This document shows, in pieces, positions 9,650-19,039 of a DNA stretch of 64,000 bases (within the stretch, counting starts at the first letter, position 1; every line of letters begins with the position of its first letter). The notes below the pieces were generated by a model, which was given only the letters and a program-made list of their open reading frames with translations, had not been told where the DNA came from and made no database searches. Position numbers and translations under genes: made by a program. The stretch is from CAWBAT01 sp046331665 (lineage in GTDB: Bacteria > Acidobacteriota > Terriglobia > Versatilivoradales > Versatilivoraceae), in assembly GCA_046331665.1 (NCBI GenBank), contig JAXLQK010000020.1:1-64000 (forward strand), in the 5' to 3' direction.

Positions 9650-10432
9650 ATGTCTACTTGGAAGCTGACGATCGAATACAAAGGCACGCGCTACCTCGGC
9701 TGGCAGGAGCAGGCAAAGGGGAAGACCATCCAGGGAGAGCTCCGGAAGGCGGCCGAGGCCTATCTGCGAGAAGAGGTGGATATTGGAGGTTCCGGGAGGA
9801 CGGACGCTGGAGTCCATGCACTGGCGCAAACCGCTCACTTGAGAACGCTTCGGAAACACTCTCCGGATAGGCTCCATGCCGGTCTCAATGAACTACTTCC
9901 TCCGGACATCCACATTCTGAGAGTCGAACCCTCTTCGGAGCGCTTCCACGCACGCCATTCAGCTCTTGCCAGATACTATCTTTATCAGGTTGCAACGCGT
10001 CGAACGGCTTTTGCCAAAGACTACGTTTGGTGGGTAAAGCAGGCGCTTGACTCCGACAGGATGAAAGAATCTCTTCGTCTTTTTTGCGGGCGACACGACT
10101 TTCGGTCTTTCACCGAGCGCCCTCATGAGCAGGGATCAACGATAGTTGAGTTGAGTGAAGCCCAGTTGGTCCGCTCCCAGGATCTTCTCCTTATTCGATT
10201 TGGAGCTTCACATTATCTTTGGAAAATGGTTCGCCGGATTGTCGGCGTCGTAGTCCAAATCGGGCTGGGAGACATGGATGCGGAAAGCGTGCGGAACTTC
10301 CTGGCAAAACCCGGGCTCGCCACCGGGGAGTGGACTGCTCCGGCCTCTGGATTATTCTTAGAGAAGGTGATTTACCCCGGGGATTCACCCCCCGGCAAGA
10401 TGGTTCCGGCAATCCCCGTCTTTACCCCGTAG
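9650..10432 (+). CDS. truA: tRNA pseudouridine synthase A
   Basis: The 260-residue protein is full length for TruA, which converts uridines 38-40 in the tRNA anticodon stem-loop to pseudouridine. The catalytic aspartate is D52 in SGRTDAGVHA. Other family landmarks are the ARYYLY strand, the HDFRSF motif near 147 and the C-terminal RRIVGVVVQIGLG helix. The start ATG 9650 gives the expected STWKLTIEYKGT opening. It stands alone and is convergent with ridA. Confidence 0.95.
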   Translation: MSTWKLTIEYKGTRYLGWQEQAKGKTIQGELRKAAEAYLREEVDIGGSGRTDAGVHALAQTAHLRTLRKHSPDRLHAGLNELLPPDIHILRVEPSSERFHARHSALARYYLYQVATRRTAFAKDYVWWVKQALDSDRMKESLRLFCGRHDFRSFTERPHEQGSTIVELSEAQLVRSQDLLLIRFGASHYLWKMVRRIVGVVVQIGLGDMDAESVRNFLAKPGLATGEWTAPASGLFLEKVIYPGDSPPGKMVPAIPVFTP

Positions 10433-10519
10433 AGAATGCCGTAAATTGCGCCAGCGTGAACCCCATTACGAAGCTTGTGACGGGGCCGTCATCAGGATGG
10501 ATTGGAGGGAATCCTCCGT

Positions 10520-10900
10520 TTATTCCAGGGTAGCGATGCAGTCAATTTCCACACCGATCCCGCCGAAGATATCCCCCGCCTGCACCGTGGTTCGGGCGGG
10601 AGGATTTTCCTTGAAATAAGTCTTGTAGACTTCGTTCATCGCCTGAAAATCCTGGATATCTTTCAGGAAAACACTGCACTTGACGGCTTTATCCAATGAA
10701 GAACCCGCGGCTTCCAAAATCGTCTTGATGTTTTCCAACACCAGTTGAGTTTGGGTCTTGATGTCGCCCAAGAATAACTTCCCTGTTTTGGGATCGATCG
10801 GCCCTTGGCCCGACACGAAGACAAACCCGTTTGCAATGATTGCTTGTGAATAAGGAGCCAGTGGCGCAGGGCCTTGAGCAGCACGAACGATCTTTTTCAT
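10520..10900 (-). CDS. ridA: RidA family enamine/imine deaminase
   Basis: The 126-residue product is a RidA (YjgF/YER057c/UK114) protein, which hydrolyses reactive 2-aminoacrylate and related enamines. It shows APLAPYSQAI at about residues 11-20, the glycine-rich FVSGQGPIDPKTG, the QTQLVLENI helix and the C-terminal ARTTVQAGDIFGG, where the arginine is the substrate carboxylate-binding residue. ATG 10900 is preferred to the TTG at 10918 because it gives the usual MKK start. It is a single gene, convergent with truA. Confidence 0.9.
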   Translation of the reverse strand: MKKIVRAAQGPAPLAPYSQAIIANGFVFVSGQGPIDPKTGKLFLGDIKTQTQLVLENIKTILEAAGSSLDKAVKCSVFLKDIQDFQAMNEVYKTYFKENPPARTTVQAGDIFGGIGVEIDCIATLE

Positions 10901-11054
10901 TTTCAGAGTCTCAGGCAAATCGGCATTAGCGGGTCTAGCCTACCGCAATTGAATCTCTCATCCAAAATATCCTAATGGGGAAATGGACTAAAAGACAAAT
11001 GGTTTCGTCAATCTTTATCGTCATGAAACACAAAGAGTGAGGATGCGAAAAAAA

Positions 11055-11080
11055 AAGCCTGCCCCGGCAAGGGCAGGCTT
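11055..11080 (-). terminator. Intrinsic terminator of the histone-like gene
   Basis: A perfect 10-base-pair hairpin (arms 11055-11064 and 11071-11080, six-base loop) is followed on the minus strand by a run of nine T's (A's at 11048-11056 on the plus strand). It lies 26 bases past the stop of the lysine-rich protein gene, so it should end that transcript. Confidence 0.85.
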
Positions 11081-11105
11081 TCCAAGGCAGGTTCTCGTTT
11101 AAGTA

Positions 11106-11498
11106 TTACTTCTTTGGTTTCTTCTTGGAACTCTTTGAAGGGCGTTTGGCGGCCTTTTTCGCCGTCTTCTTTGCAGTTTTCGCCCTCGAGGATACCTTGG
11201 CCTTCTTAGCTGGCCGCTTGGCCTTCTTGCTCTTTACTTTACTCTTCTTCTTAGCGGCTTTCTTTGCAGGGGCCTTGGCTTTCTTCGCCGGCGCTTTAGC
11301 CTTCTTCGCTGACTTGGCTCTTGGCTTGGCTTTCGGTCTTACCACAGGGGCTGGGGCTATCACTGGTGGAGCAATAATCGTGGGCGTCACAGGAGGCTCA
11401 GGTTCGGAAACAGGAATCTCTTCCCCCTCAATGGCGTCGGAAGCTTCACTCATACCTTCGGCAAAATCCATGGGATTATCATTCTCATCTATGGTCAC
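11106..11498 (-). CDS. Lysine/alanine-rich histone H1-like protein
   Basis: This 130-residue protein has an acidic N-terminal 35 residues, a proline/isoleucine linker and a C-terminal half made almost wholly of Lys, Ala, Pro and Arg with repeats such as KKAKAPA and AKKAAKK. This is the composition of bacterial histone H1-like proteins (HC1/HC2, AlgP tail), which bind DNA through the basic tail. DNA compaction or regulation is therefore the likely role, inferred from composition only. The start is GTG 11498 because an AAGGAGG site lies 7 bases upstream; the TTG at 11504 would sit too close to that site. A strong terminator follows, so it is a single-gene transcript. Confidence 0.7.
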   Translation of the reverse strand: MTIDENDNPMDFAEGMSEASDAIEGEEIPVSEPEPPVTPTIIAPPVIAPAPVVRPKAKPRAKSAKKAKAPAKKAKAPAKKAAKKKSKVKSKKAKRPAKKAKVSSRAKTAKKTAKKAAKRPSKSSKKKPKK

Positions 11499-11860
11499 GC
11501 TCAATCCTCCTTATCAATAGGATCACTAAGCTCAAGAGCTGAACTTCACAATCACTTAAGAGAACCAAATCGTACAGACCACAAGAAAATCAACTGAGTA
11601 AGAGAATGGTTATATCTAAAATCCAAAGAAATCAAAAGTCAAGGTCAAAAAATGCCTGAATGCCTCAACAGTTGCCGGATTTGTGGGATTCCTCCCTCAA
11701 GATTGCGCCCCGAAATTTGTGGCTGACGGTGGGAATCCCAGAGGTCTTAGAGGCGGGGAATCGAGTGTAACAGAAAGTACCTCCGGCATCTGAAGACATC
11801 TCAGAATCGAGGGGAGATCAGTCTTGCCCCCCATTGAATTAAGCGTTAAGCCTTTAAGTA
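11499..11860. other. Intergenic region upstream of the histone-like gene
   Basis: This 362-base stretch holds the leader and promoter of the minus-strand histone-like gene, including its AAGGAGG site at the left end, and the downstream flank of the zinc-ribbon membrane protein gene. I see no protein-like frame, no tRNA and no convincing terminator hairpin after the zinc-ribbon gene. Confidence 0.4.
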
Positions 11861-12544
11861 TCAATGATTAGAGGGATTTCTCTTGTTGAATAATCCGGCA
11901 CCGAGGACGCCCCCAAGAGTCGTGAGAATCCCGCAGGCAAGCAATTTGAAGCTGATCCCGAAGAGTAATATGAGCGGATTAAATGGATCTCTGGCAATTT
12001 CCAGGATCTTCTCAACAAAAGGAAGGAACTCAGAAGGGATGTTTTGAGTTTTAAGCAATTCTTGCAACTGTCTGGCCGTCTCCGGGCTCTTGATATACGC
12101 AATGGGAAGTTCAATGACCTGCCAGAACAATGCCCCCAGCATTCCCGTAAAGAACCCTAATTTGGCGCCCAGCCCAGGTGAAATCTCTCCTCCAAATTCC
12201 TGTCTTAACAGGTAGACCGCCAGGACACCAGCCCCGCCAACCCACAAGAAACAACAGCAATTGATAAACGGCACCGCGCAGAGAACTCCCAAGACGATGC
12301 CGCCAAGAAAAGAGGGTTTCAGCAGATTCGGAGCAGCCCCGGCTGGAGTCAACTGGTGCGAAAAGCTTTGAGGCGGGACATCGGACCCTGTTTCCTCTGG
12401 AATCAAAGGAGGCGGCAATTGATCTTCGGCAATCCGGATGGGGGCATTTAGGGAGGGGACATCAGCCACAAATGCCCCGCAACTGGGACAGATTTGGACT
12501 GATTCATCCAAGAGTTGATGGCATGATGGGCAATGCTTGTACAT
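11861..12544 (-). CDS. Zinc-ribbon membrane protein of unknown function
   Basis: The 227-residue product opens with a zinc ribbon: CPSC at about residues 5-8 and CPSC at 19-22. A proline-rich linker follows to about residue 75. Then come hydrophobic segments at about 79-105 (with an unusual CCC triplet), 106-113, 127-147 and 185-215. This arrangement (cytoplasmic zinc ribbon tethered to a small membrane domain) is common in uncharacterised bacterial proteins. The zinc ribbon could bind a protein or nucleic acid partner. It is a lone gene, divergent from the fumarase gene. Confidence 0.65.
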   Translation of the reverse strand: MYKHCPSCHQLLDESVQICPSCGAFVADVPSLNAPIRIAEDQLPPPLIPEETGSDVPPQSFSHQLTPAGAAPNLLKPSFLGGIVLGVLCAVPFINCCCFLWVGGAGVLAVYLLRQEFGGEISPGLGAKLGFFTGMLGALFWQVIELPIAYIKSPETARQLQELLKTQNIPSEFLPFVEKILEIARDPFNPLILLFGISFKLLACGILTTLGGVLGAGLFNKRNPSNH

Positions 12545-12707
12545 GACTCCAATGCTCCGCGTGACGTGACTTTGCCAGCAGTGGCGCTTCGTTCCCCTCG
12601 CTAAGAAACCCGTCTTGCTTATAACAAGAATTCGACCCTTTTAACAGTTTATTCGGGGTGTTAACATGAGCTCGTTGCGTTCAGTTCCAGAGTACGAAGG
12701 AGATTCC

Positions 12708-14237
12708 ATGACCCGCTTTAGAGAGAGCATCCACGACTTGATCGTTCAAACCTCCACCAATTTACCGCCTGATGTGCGGACCGCCATTGCTGAGGCCATC
12801 GGGATGGAGCGGCCACTATCACAGTCGTCGCAAGGACTGGCGGTCATTGCCAATAACATCGACATGGCGTGTGACGATCAAGGGCCTATCTGTCAGGACA
12901 CTGGAATGCCGACCTTCAAGATCAAGACCCCGGTTGGAACGAACCAAATTGAAATGAAACAATGGATTCTGGAATCCATTGCGGAAGCCACCAAACAAGG
13001 AAAATTGCGTCCCAATTCAGTGGATTCGCTTTCTGGCAAGAATTCCGGGGACAACATGGGGCCTGGCACGCCCATCATTCACTTCGACCAATGGGCCAAT
13101 AAAGATGAAATCGAAATCAAACTCCTGTTAAAAGGCGGGGGATGCGAAAATAAGAACATTCAATACTCTCTCCCCTGCGAACTGCCGCATTTGGGGCGCG
13201 CCGATCGTACCCTTGATGGAGTGAGGAAGTGCATCCTTCACGCTGTCTGGCAGGCCCAAGGGCAGGGATGCAGTGCCGGAGCTCTGGGGGTTTGCATTGG
13301 AGGAGACAGAACCTCCGGCTATGCCCACGCCAAGGAACAGTTGTTTAGAACCCTCGATGACACGAATGCAATTCCTGAATTGGCCGCCCTTGAAGACTAC
13401 ATCATGCAGTCAGCCAACTCCCTTGGGATAGGGACTATGGGATTTGGCGGTGACGTCACTCTGATTGGGTGCAAGATCGGTGTACTAAACCGTTTGCCGG
13501 CGAGCTTCTTTGTTTCGGTCGCCTATGATTGTTGGGCCTTTCGGCGCCTCGGGGTTGTTTTGGATGCCTCAACGGGAGACATCAAGCGCTGGCTCTATCG
13601 TGATGAAAAACCGCCCCATCCGGTGGGGAAAGGAGAGGGCTTTCACCTCACCGGCAAGGAAATAGAGTTGCGAGCCCCTTTAACTGAAGAACAAGTTCGG
13701 CGCCTGAAAGTAGGAGATGTTGTGCTCGTGAATGGGGAAATTTTTACGGGACGAGACGCAGTCCATTCCTATCTCATGAAGCACGACCCTCCCGTAAGTT
13801 TGCAAGGGATGATTCTCTATCATTGCGGACCGGTGGCCCTCAAGAACAATGGCAGTTATCGAATCACCGCGGCAGGGCCAACCACTAGTTTTCGAGAGGA
13901 GCCTTACCAGGCCGATATTATCAAGAAGTATGGCATTCGCGCCGTGATGGGGAAAGGAGGAATGGGAGCCAAGACCCTCGCAGGATTGAAAGCATCCGGA
14001 GCCGTCTATCTTAATGCCATTGGAGGGGCGGCCCAATACTACTCGCGTTGTATTGAAAAAGTTCTGGGTGTTCATTTGTTGGAATTCGGAGTCCCTGAGG
14101 CGATGTGGCATCTCCAGGTCAAAAACTTTCCTGCCATTGTTACGATGGATGCTCATGGGAATTCCATGCATGCAGATGTGGAAAAAGCTTCAGCCACCTT
14201 GCTTGCGAAGCTGGCTGAACCTGTCTTTTCCGAATAA
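12708..14237 (+). CDS. fum: Class I fumarate hydratase (iron-sulfur, fused alpha and beta parts)
   Basis: The protein is a single-chain class I fumarase of about 509 residues, with the FumA/B-type N-terminal alpha region (CQDTGMPTF and GSGGG-like cluster surroundings) and C-terminal beta region (GKGGMGAKT, AIGGAAQYY). It interconverts fumarate and malate in the TCA cycle through an oxygen-sensitive 4Fe-4S cluster. The start is ATG 12708, which has GAAGGAG 6 bases upstream. An earlier in-frame ATG at 12666 would add 14 residues but has only a weak site. It is followed by about 350 bases without a gene, so it is probably transcribed alone. Confidence 0.9.
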   Translation: MTRFRESIHDLIVQTSTNLPPDVRTAIAEAIGMERPLSQSSQGLAVIANNIDMACDDQGPICQDTGMPTFKIKTPVGTNQIEMKQWILESIAEATKQGKLRPNSVDSLSGKNSGDNMGPGTPIIHFDQWANKDEIEIKLLLKGGGCENKNIQYSLPCELPHLGRADRTLDGVRKCILHAVWQAQGQGCSAGALGVCIGGDRTSGYAHAKEQLFRTLDDTNAIPELAALEDYIMQSANSLGIGTMGFGGDVTLIGCKIGVLNRLPASFFVSVAYDCWAFRRLGVVLDASTGDIKRWLYRDEKPPHPVGKGEGFHLTGKEIELRAPLTEEQVRRLKVGDVVLVNGEIFTGRDAVHSYLMKHDPPVSLQGMILYHCGPVALKNNGSYRITAAGPTTSFREEPYQADIIKKYGIRAVMGKGGMGAKTLAGLKASGAVYLNAIGGAAQYYSRCIEKVLGVHLLEFGVPEAMWHLQVKNFPAIVTMDAHGNSMHADVEKASATLLAKLAEPVFSE

Positions 14238-14589
14238 GAGCCAGGAACAACCCAAGCTCAAAACATGGCTCGATCCTTCTCCAGATGATTGCGGGATGAA
14301 ACCAGAATAATCCTTCGGAAGATTGGGAATAATGGAAAGGGAACCCCTAAGCTGAGAGGATTTCGAACCTGGCTGGCGACGCACCCAATCGTGCTTTCCT
14401 ACGATTACTTCTGTGGATACCTTCCTGATCACTGTGCGTTAGGGCTGGCACACGTCTTTCTCTTTGCTCAATTCAAAAGCCGTCACCTGCCTCCCACGCC
14501 GGTCCCTTCCATCCACAGATAAACTCCATTTCACGTCACCCCGAACGGCACGGAATGGCATCACCCCATCTTGGTCCCATGCTACAATC
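14238..14589 (+). other. Intergenic region with no gene seen
   Basis: This 352-base stretch separates the fumarase gene from the acyltransferase gene. An open frame runs through its right half into the acyltransferase, but its residues (rich in Arg, Ser and Pro, with no family match) do not look like protein. A GAGCCA/TGGCTC inverted repeat just after the fumarase stop is too widely spaced to be a good terminator. Confidence 0.4.
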
Positions 14590-15801
14590 ATGTTCCTTTC
14601 TGCATTTCTATTGAAGAACAAGCCAACCAGGCAAGGCGGCCCAAGCTTGAATCTAAACGGAAATTCTCCTCGCTCATCTCGTCTGGTTTTTATCGACCTC
14701 TTTCGCGGGATCGCCATTTTGGCAATGATTGAAACTCATGTATTCAACGCCTTTCTGGATACAACCTATAGGAGCAAGGATTGGTTCCACCACTTGAACT
14801 ATTTCAATGGACTGGTAGCTCCATCGTTCCTATTCATTTCCGGCTGGGTATTTATTGTCTCGAGCCGGCGCAAAGTCGATGATTTTCGCAGCCTCGGACC
14901 TGCCTTTCGAAAGCAACTCTGGAGAATCGCTCAGATCTGGATTTTGGGATATTGCCTTCACTTTCCGAAGTACTCCTATTCCATTGCTCGATATTGGACC
15001 AGCACCGCTGATTGGCAGAGGTTTTATACCGTCGACATCCTGCAATGCATCGCGGTGGGGCTACTGGGGCTTCTGGCAGGGCGGATTGTTTTTCATCAGG
15101 ACCGGAGGTTTGAGGCTTTCCTTTGGGGGATCAGTCTCACCATCGTGGCCGTGACTCCCTGGGTGTGGGAGTATCGATTTCCAAAAGGGCTGCCGGCCTC
15201 ATTGGTAAGTTATTTTCAAGAAGGCCCATGGTCTTACTTTCCCCTATTCCCCTGGCTAGGGTTCTTTGGCATTGGTGCGGCCTGTGCCATGCGGCATCTC
15301 AAATCCCTCGAGGCTGGGATAGAACGGCATTTCTTCCAAATTATTGGCATGACCGCCCTCTTTCTTGTTGTGGCGGGCCATTGGTTACCTTTGCTGGATT
15401 TTCCGTTGTCCTATGTATCCCCCAATATTCGTGCCCAGCCTGTCTTTTGGGGAGAGCGATTGGGATATGTTCTGGCATTGGTGGTCCTTTGCCGGCTGTT
15501 TCAAGAAAGGGGACCGGTGGGGACCCACTGGCTTCAAGTCGTGAGCCGTGAATCTCTCATGGTTTACGCGGCCCATCTTTTCCTGATCTATCGAATTCCC
15601 TATCGGGAAATGACCTTATTCGAAACCTTCGGCCAATCATTGTCGTTGGGAAAGTGTCTGCTGCTGACATTTGGAATGGTTGTTCTGATGATCTTTCTTG
15701 CGAGATTCTGGAGTTGGATGAAGACAAATCATATGACCGCCTTTCGCGTGGGCCTTTCTACCGCATGTGCCTTGCTTGTCATTGGGTTTTTCCTGCGTTA
15801 A
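14590..15801 (+). CDS. Membrane acyltransferase (DUF1624/HGSNAT-like, YeiB family)
   Basis: The product of about 403 residues has some ten hydrophobic segments. Near the start it shows the FIDLFRGIAILAMIETH block, typical of the heparan-alpha-glucosaminide N-acetyltransferase catalytic family and bacterial DUF1624/YeiB proteins; the histidine is the likely catalytic residue. These proteins move acetyl or other acyl groups across the membrane to sugars. The start is taken as ATG 14590, just before the hydrophobic lead-in. The longer upstream extension looks untranslated, although no clear ribosome binding site supports 14590. The acceptor is unknown. Confidence 0.75.
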   Translation: MFLSAFLLKNKPTRQGGPSLNLNGNSPRSSRLVFIDLFRGIAILAMIETHVFNAFLDTTYRSKDWFHHLNYFNGLVAPSFLFISGWVFIVSSRRKVDDFRSLGPAFRKQLWRIAQIWILGYCLHFPKYSYSIARYWTSTADWQRFYTVDILQCIAVGLLGLLAGRIVFHQDRRFEAFLWGISLTIVAVTPWVWEYRFPKGLPASLVSYFQEGPWSYFPLFPWLGFFGIGAACAMRHLKSLEAGIERHFFQIIGMTALFLVVAGHWLPLLDFPLSYVSPNIRAQPVFWGERLGYVLALVVLCRLFQERGPVGTHWLQVVSRESLMVYAAHLFLIYRIPYREMTLFETFGQSLSLGKCLLLTFGMVVLMIFLARFWSWMKTNHMTAFRVGLSTACALLVIGFFLR

Positions 15802-15915
15802 CTTTTTCCGACGGATACCTGTCAACCGCTCACGGAATTGCGCCTGGCACAAAGATTCCCCAGCCCTTCGATGACCTGGTTCTTACAGGGAAAGGCATTC
15901 AGGTTGGCTATTATT

Positions 15916-17211
15916 TCATTTCACTTCGTGCGGGGCTTTTTTTTGAATGATGGCGGCGCAGAATCCATCGGTATTGGTGACTGGTGGAAGGAGCTTTAGA
16001 ATCCCTGTTTTTGTAACATATGGCTGAAACAATGGCTCGTCCGGCGGGGCAATGTCGTACTCGGGGTATTTGCTGAGAAACCTTTCCAAGACATCCTCGT
16101 TCTCTTCCGGCTCCAGGGAACAGGTGGAATAAACCAGACTCCCTGTCGGTTTCAGATAAGTAATAGCATTGGCGAGCAAAGTCATCTGCAAGTCTTGAAA
16201 GACTGACAGTTGGGAAGGTTGAAGTCGCCATCGAATCTCAGGATGGCGCTGGAGCGTGCCGGTGCCGGAACACGGAGCGTCGACCAGAATTTTGTCGAAA
16301 AGAATTCGAAATGGAAGCGGTTGGGTGGCGTCCGCTGCGATCCACTGGAGGCGTGGCCAGTTGTTTCCGTGCCATTGTTTCCCAAGAGAAAGTCGCTTCC
16401 ATTGAAGATCCGTCGCATAGATGCACGAGCCCTCAACTTGAAATTGTGCGAGTTGGCTCGATTTTCCACCCACGCCGGCGCACAAATCGAGACAGCAATC
16501 TCCTGGCGTCAAAGAAAGCAAGCGGGCAACGAGCTGGGAACCGGCATCTTGGATATAAATGTCGTGTTCCCTGACCCTTTTGGTTTTGAAGAGCTCTCCT
16601 TCACTGACCTCCAGGATATCGGAGGATAGCGGATGAGGGCGAACCGCAATCCCCTCTTTTTGCAGCTCTTCCAACAGGCGAGAGCGCAGCACTCGAGGGG
16701 AATTCATCCGGAAAAACATCCGCGGCGGGAAATTATTGTGCTCCAGAAGACGCTGGGTAAGCGTCATCCCGTACCGTTGGATCCATCTTTTTACAATCCA
16801 CTCCGGGTGAGAATAGCGGATGCTGAGCTCTCCGCATGAATTCTTATCCAGCGTGTCAATCCGAGCCCGGTCTTGCTCTTTGTTGATTCGCCTCAAGACA
16901 GCGTTGACAAAGCCGCTGGCGGAAACCAATCTGGCGCGTTTTACCAAGGCCACACTCTCATCAACGACGGCGTGGAGCGGAATGCGTGTCAAAAAAAGGA
17001 TTTGGTAAACCCCGAGGCGCAGGGCCAGGAGAACGTCCGGATCCAGCTTGGAAAGTGGCTTTTGGCTGTAGGGTGCCAGAATCCAATCCAGCAATCGACA
17101 ATGGCGCGTAACCCCGAGGGTTAATTCCGTAAGCAATCGTTTGTCTTCATCCTTAAGAGAGCGCGTGGCATCTGCCTGGAGCAAATCAGAGGCGAACCCG
17201 TCCTCCTGCAA
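15916..17211 (-). CDS. rsmB: 16S rRNA m5C967 methyltransferase RsmB, 5' end irregular
   Basis: The protein has an N-terminal NusB-like RNA-binding domain and a C-terminal Rossmann methyltransferase domain. It shows the SAM loop DLCAGVGGKSSQLA, the VDAPCSGTGT motif with the proline-cysteine pair and the catalytic STCSLEPEEN cysteine. It methylates C967 of 16S rRNA. TTG 17211 is the first possible in-frame start, but the family's N-terminus (SPARQAAFNIL) is encoded upstream in the same frame back to 17253, where it meets a TGA at 17254-17256. One base has probably been gained or lost between fmt and this point. It is the last gene of the def-fmt-rsmB operon. Confidence 0.88.
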   Translation of the reverse strand: MQEDGFASDLLQADATRSLKDEDKRLLTELTLGVTRHCRLLDWILAPYSQKPLSKLDPDVLLALRLGVYQILFLTRIPLHAVVDESVALVKRARLVSASGFVNAVLRRINKEQDRARIDTLDKNSCGELSIRYSHPEWIVKRWIQRYGMTLTQRLLEHNNFPPRMFFRMNSPRVLRSRLLEELQKEGIAVRPHPLSSDILEVSEGELFKTKRVREHDIYIQDAGSQLVARLLSLTPGDCCLDLCAGVGGKSSQLAQFQVEGSCIYATDLQWKRLSLGKQWHGNNWPRLQWIAADATQPLPFRILFDKILVDAPCSGTGTLQRHPEIRWRLQPSQLSVFQDLQMTLLANAITYLKPTGSLVYSTCSLEPEENEDVLERFLSKYPEYDIAPPDEPLFQPYVTKTGILKLLPPVTNTDGFCAAIIQKKAPHEVK

Positions 17212-17262
17212 AATTTTCTTAAGAATGTTGAAAGCGGCTTGTCGAGCGGGAGATCAGCACGT

Positions 17263-18207
17263 CTAGGTTCCCAGGAGGATCGGCTGATTTCTGGGGATCC
17301 GCAATCCATTCAGCATTTCCTTGGCTGAAATCCTCTTGCGATTTTCCAATTGAACTTCCAACAGACTGAGCAACCCCTGAGCGCAGACCACAGCTGGATC
17401 TTCAGCCGTTTCTTGAACCAAGGTCCCTGGCGGTAAGGAGCCCACGGTCCCTTCTCTGGGTCGGGCCTTCCAAATGCGCAGCTGACGGGTATGCAAATGA
17501 GTGTACGTCCCTGGCCATGGATTAAAAGCCCTGATCCGGTTGAATACCTGATGAGAGGTCCATTGTTCCCAATGAATACAACCGTTTTCTTTTTTCAAGC
17601 AAGGGGCGTAGCTCGCTAATTCGGAGACCTGCGGCATTCCGCGTAGCTCGCGGGATTCAAGCAGCTGGAGGGTGTGGAGAAGGAGATCAGCCCCAATGTC
17701 TGACAGGCGAAGCTGCAGTTCAGGAGTCGTTTCGAGAGGACCAATCGGGACCCTTTTCTGAAGCAGGATATCTCCGGTATCCATTCCCTCATCCAGCTTC
17801 ATGGTGGTCACTCCGGTTTCAGGCTCGCCGTTGGCGATGGCCCATTGAATGGGAGCCGCTCCGCGATACTTAGGAAGCAAGGAAGCGTGCAGGTTGTAAG
17901 CCCCATAGGTGGAAATTTGGAGCAGCCAGCGGGGCAGAATCATTCCATAGGCAACCACGACTAAAGCATCTGCCCTTATTTCCAAAAAGGTCCTGCCCCA
18001 TTCCGCTTCTTTGAGATTTTCGGGTTGATAAACCGGAATTCCCTGGCGCAAGGCTAATCCCTTGATGGGAGGAACCGCTACTTTTTCGCCTCGGCCGGCA
18101 GGGCGGTCGGGCTGGGTAAAGACAGCAACTACTTGGTGGGCTGAATCCAGAAGTTTCTCAAGAGAAGGAACGGCAAAGTGGGGAGTCCCCATGAAAATAA
18201 GCCGCAT
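17263..18207 (-). CDS. fmt: Methionyl-tRNA formyltransferase
   Basis: The 314-residue protein is full length for Fmt, which formylates initiator Met-tRNA. It has MRLIFMGTPHFAVPSL at the start, the folate-binding HASLLPKYRGAAPIQWAI block with the catalytic Asn-His pair, the DEGMDTGDIL aspartate motif and a C-terminal OB-like domain. The start is ATG 18207, which overlaps the def stop codon as TAATG. A second ATG two codons upstream (18213) is possible but gives an atypical start. Tight overlap with def means translational coupling. Confidence 0.95.
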   Translation of the reverse strand: MRLIFMGTPHFAVPSLEKLLDSAHQVVAVFTQPDRPAGRGEKVAVPPIKGLALRQGIPVYQPENLKEAEWGRTFLEIRADALVVVAYGMILPRWLLQISTYGAYNLHASLLPKYRGAAPIQWAIANGEPETGVTTMKLDEGMDTGDILLQKRVPIGPLETTPELQLRLSDIGADLLLHTLQLLESRELRGMPQVSELASYAPCLKKENGCIHWEQWTSHQVFNRIRAFNPWPGTYTHLHTRQLRIWKARPREGTVGSLPPGTLVQETAEDPAVVCAQGLLSLLEVQLENRKRISAKEMLNGLRIPRNQPILLGT

Positions 18208-18716
18208 TACCATTCCCCTGCGCGGACTTTCTTGCGGATTTTCCTTTTGATGATATCGCGTTTAAGCGAGCTCAGATGGTCGATAAAGAGAACCCCATTC
18301 AAGTGGTCGATCTCATGGCAAAGCACCCGGGAGAGAAGTCCTTCCCCTTCAATCACAATTTCATCGCCACTCACCCTCTTCCCGGACACGGCAATACGGA
18401 AAGGCCGATGCACTTTGGCGGTAAATTCAGGAATGCTCAAGCATCCTTCCTCTTCGTATTGTTCCCCCTCCGCCAGAATAATCTCAGGGTTCACCAGCAT
18501 CAGCAGACTTCCCTCCTTCTTGCCAAAGGTGGGGTCCACAATGATCAGCCGCTTCAAGACACCAATTTGAGGAGCCGCCAATCCTACTCCGGGGGCACCA
18601 TACATGGTTTCCACCATGTTTTGAGCGAGCCCTGCCAACGATTCATCGAACGTCGTTACCGGCTCGCAAATCTGATGTAGCGTGGGGTCGCCGTATTTTA
18701 AGATGGGCAGAATCAT
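18207..18716 (-). CDS. def: Peptide deformylase
   Basis: The 169-residue enzyme removes the formyl group from new proteins. All three metal-site motifs are present: GVGLAAPQIG, EEGCLSIPE (cysteine ligand) and HEIDHLNGVLF (two histidine ligands and the catalytic glutamate). ATG 18716 gives the normal MILPILKYGDP start; the open frame continues 23 codons upstream without protein-like content. It opens the def-fmt-rsmB operon. Confidence 0.96.
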   Translation of the reverse strand: MILPILKYGDPTLHQICEPVTTFDESLAGLAQNMVETMYGAPGVGLAAPQIGVLKRLIIVDPTFGKKEGSLLMLVNPEIILAEGEQYEEEGCLSIPEFTAKVHRPFRIAVSGKRVSGDEIVIEGEGLLSRVLCHEIDHLNGVLFIDHLSSLKRDIIKRKIRKKVRAGEW

Positions 18717-19039
18717 TCTTTTTAGGGCACTTTGGGGTTCTTTACACGCTTCTTTCCGCCAAAATTCAACCTTGAAATATAACATCCGCGCCCGTCAATT
18801 CCCATTTATTTTTGTCGCAGCAGCTTCCAGTCTCAGCTCCCTTGACTAACTTTTCCTGGTTCGATTAACATTTCCATCACTGACGTCATCCTATCCACTT
18901 TTTCAATGGTGAAAGGACAATACCTGGTGGTGACGACCAATATTCCCCGCCCTCATTGCAGGTGATTTTCTCAATCAGAACCGCTATCCTTGAAGCTGCC
19001 TCGTTACTCCGTACCATCATCATCATTTCTTGAAAGGAC

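Noticed and set aside
11125..11520. Plus-strand open frame over the histone-like gene
   Set aside because: Its Phe/Ala/Leu repeats are the reverse reading of the Lys/Ala repeats. The minus strand has a ribosome binding site and a terminator.
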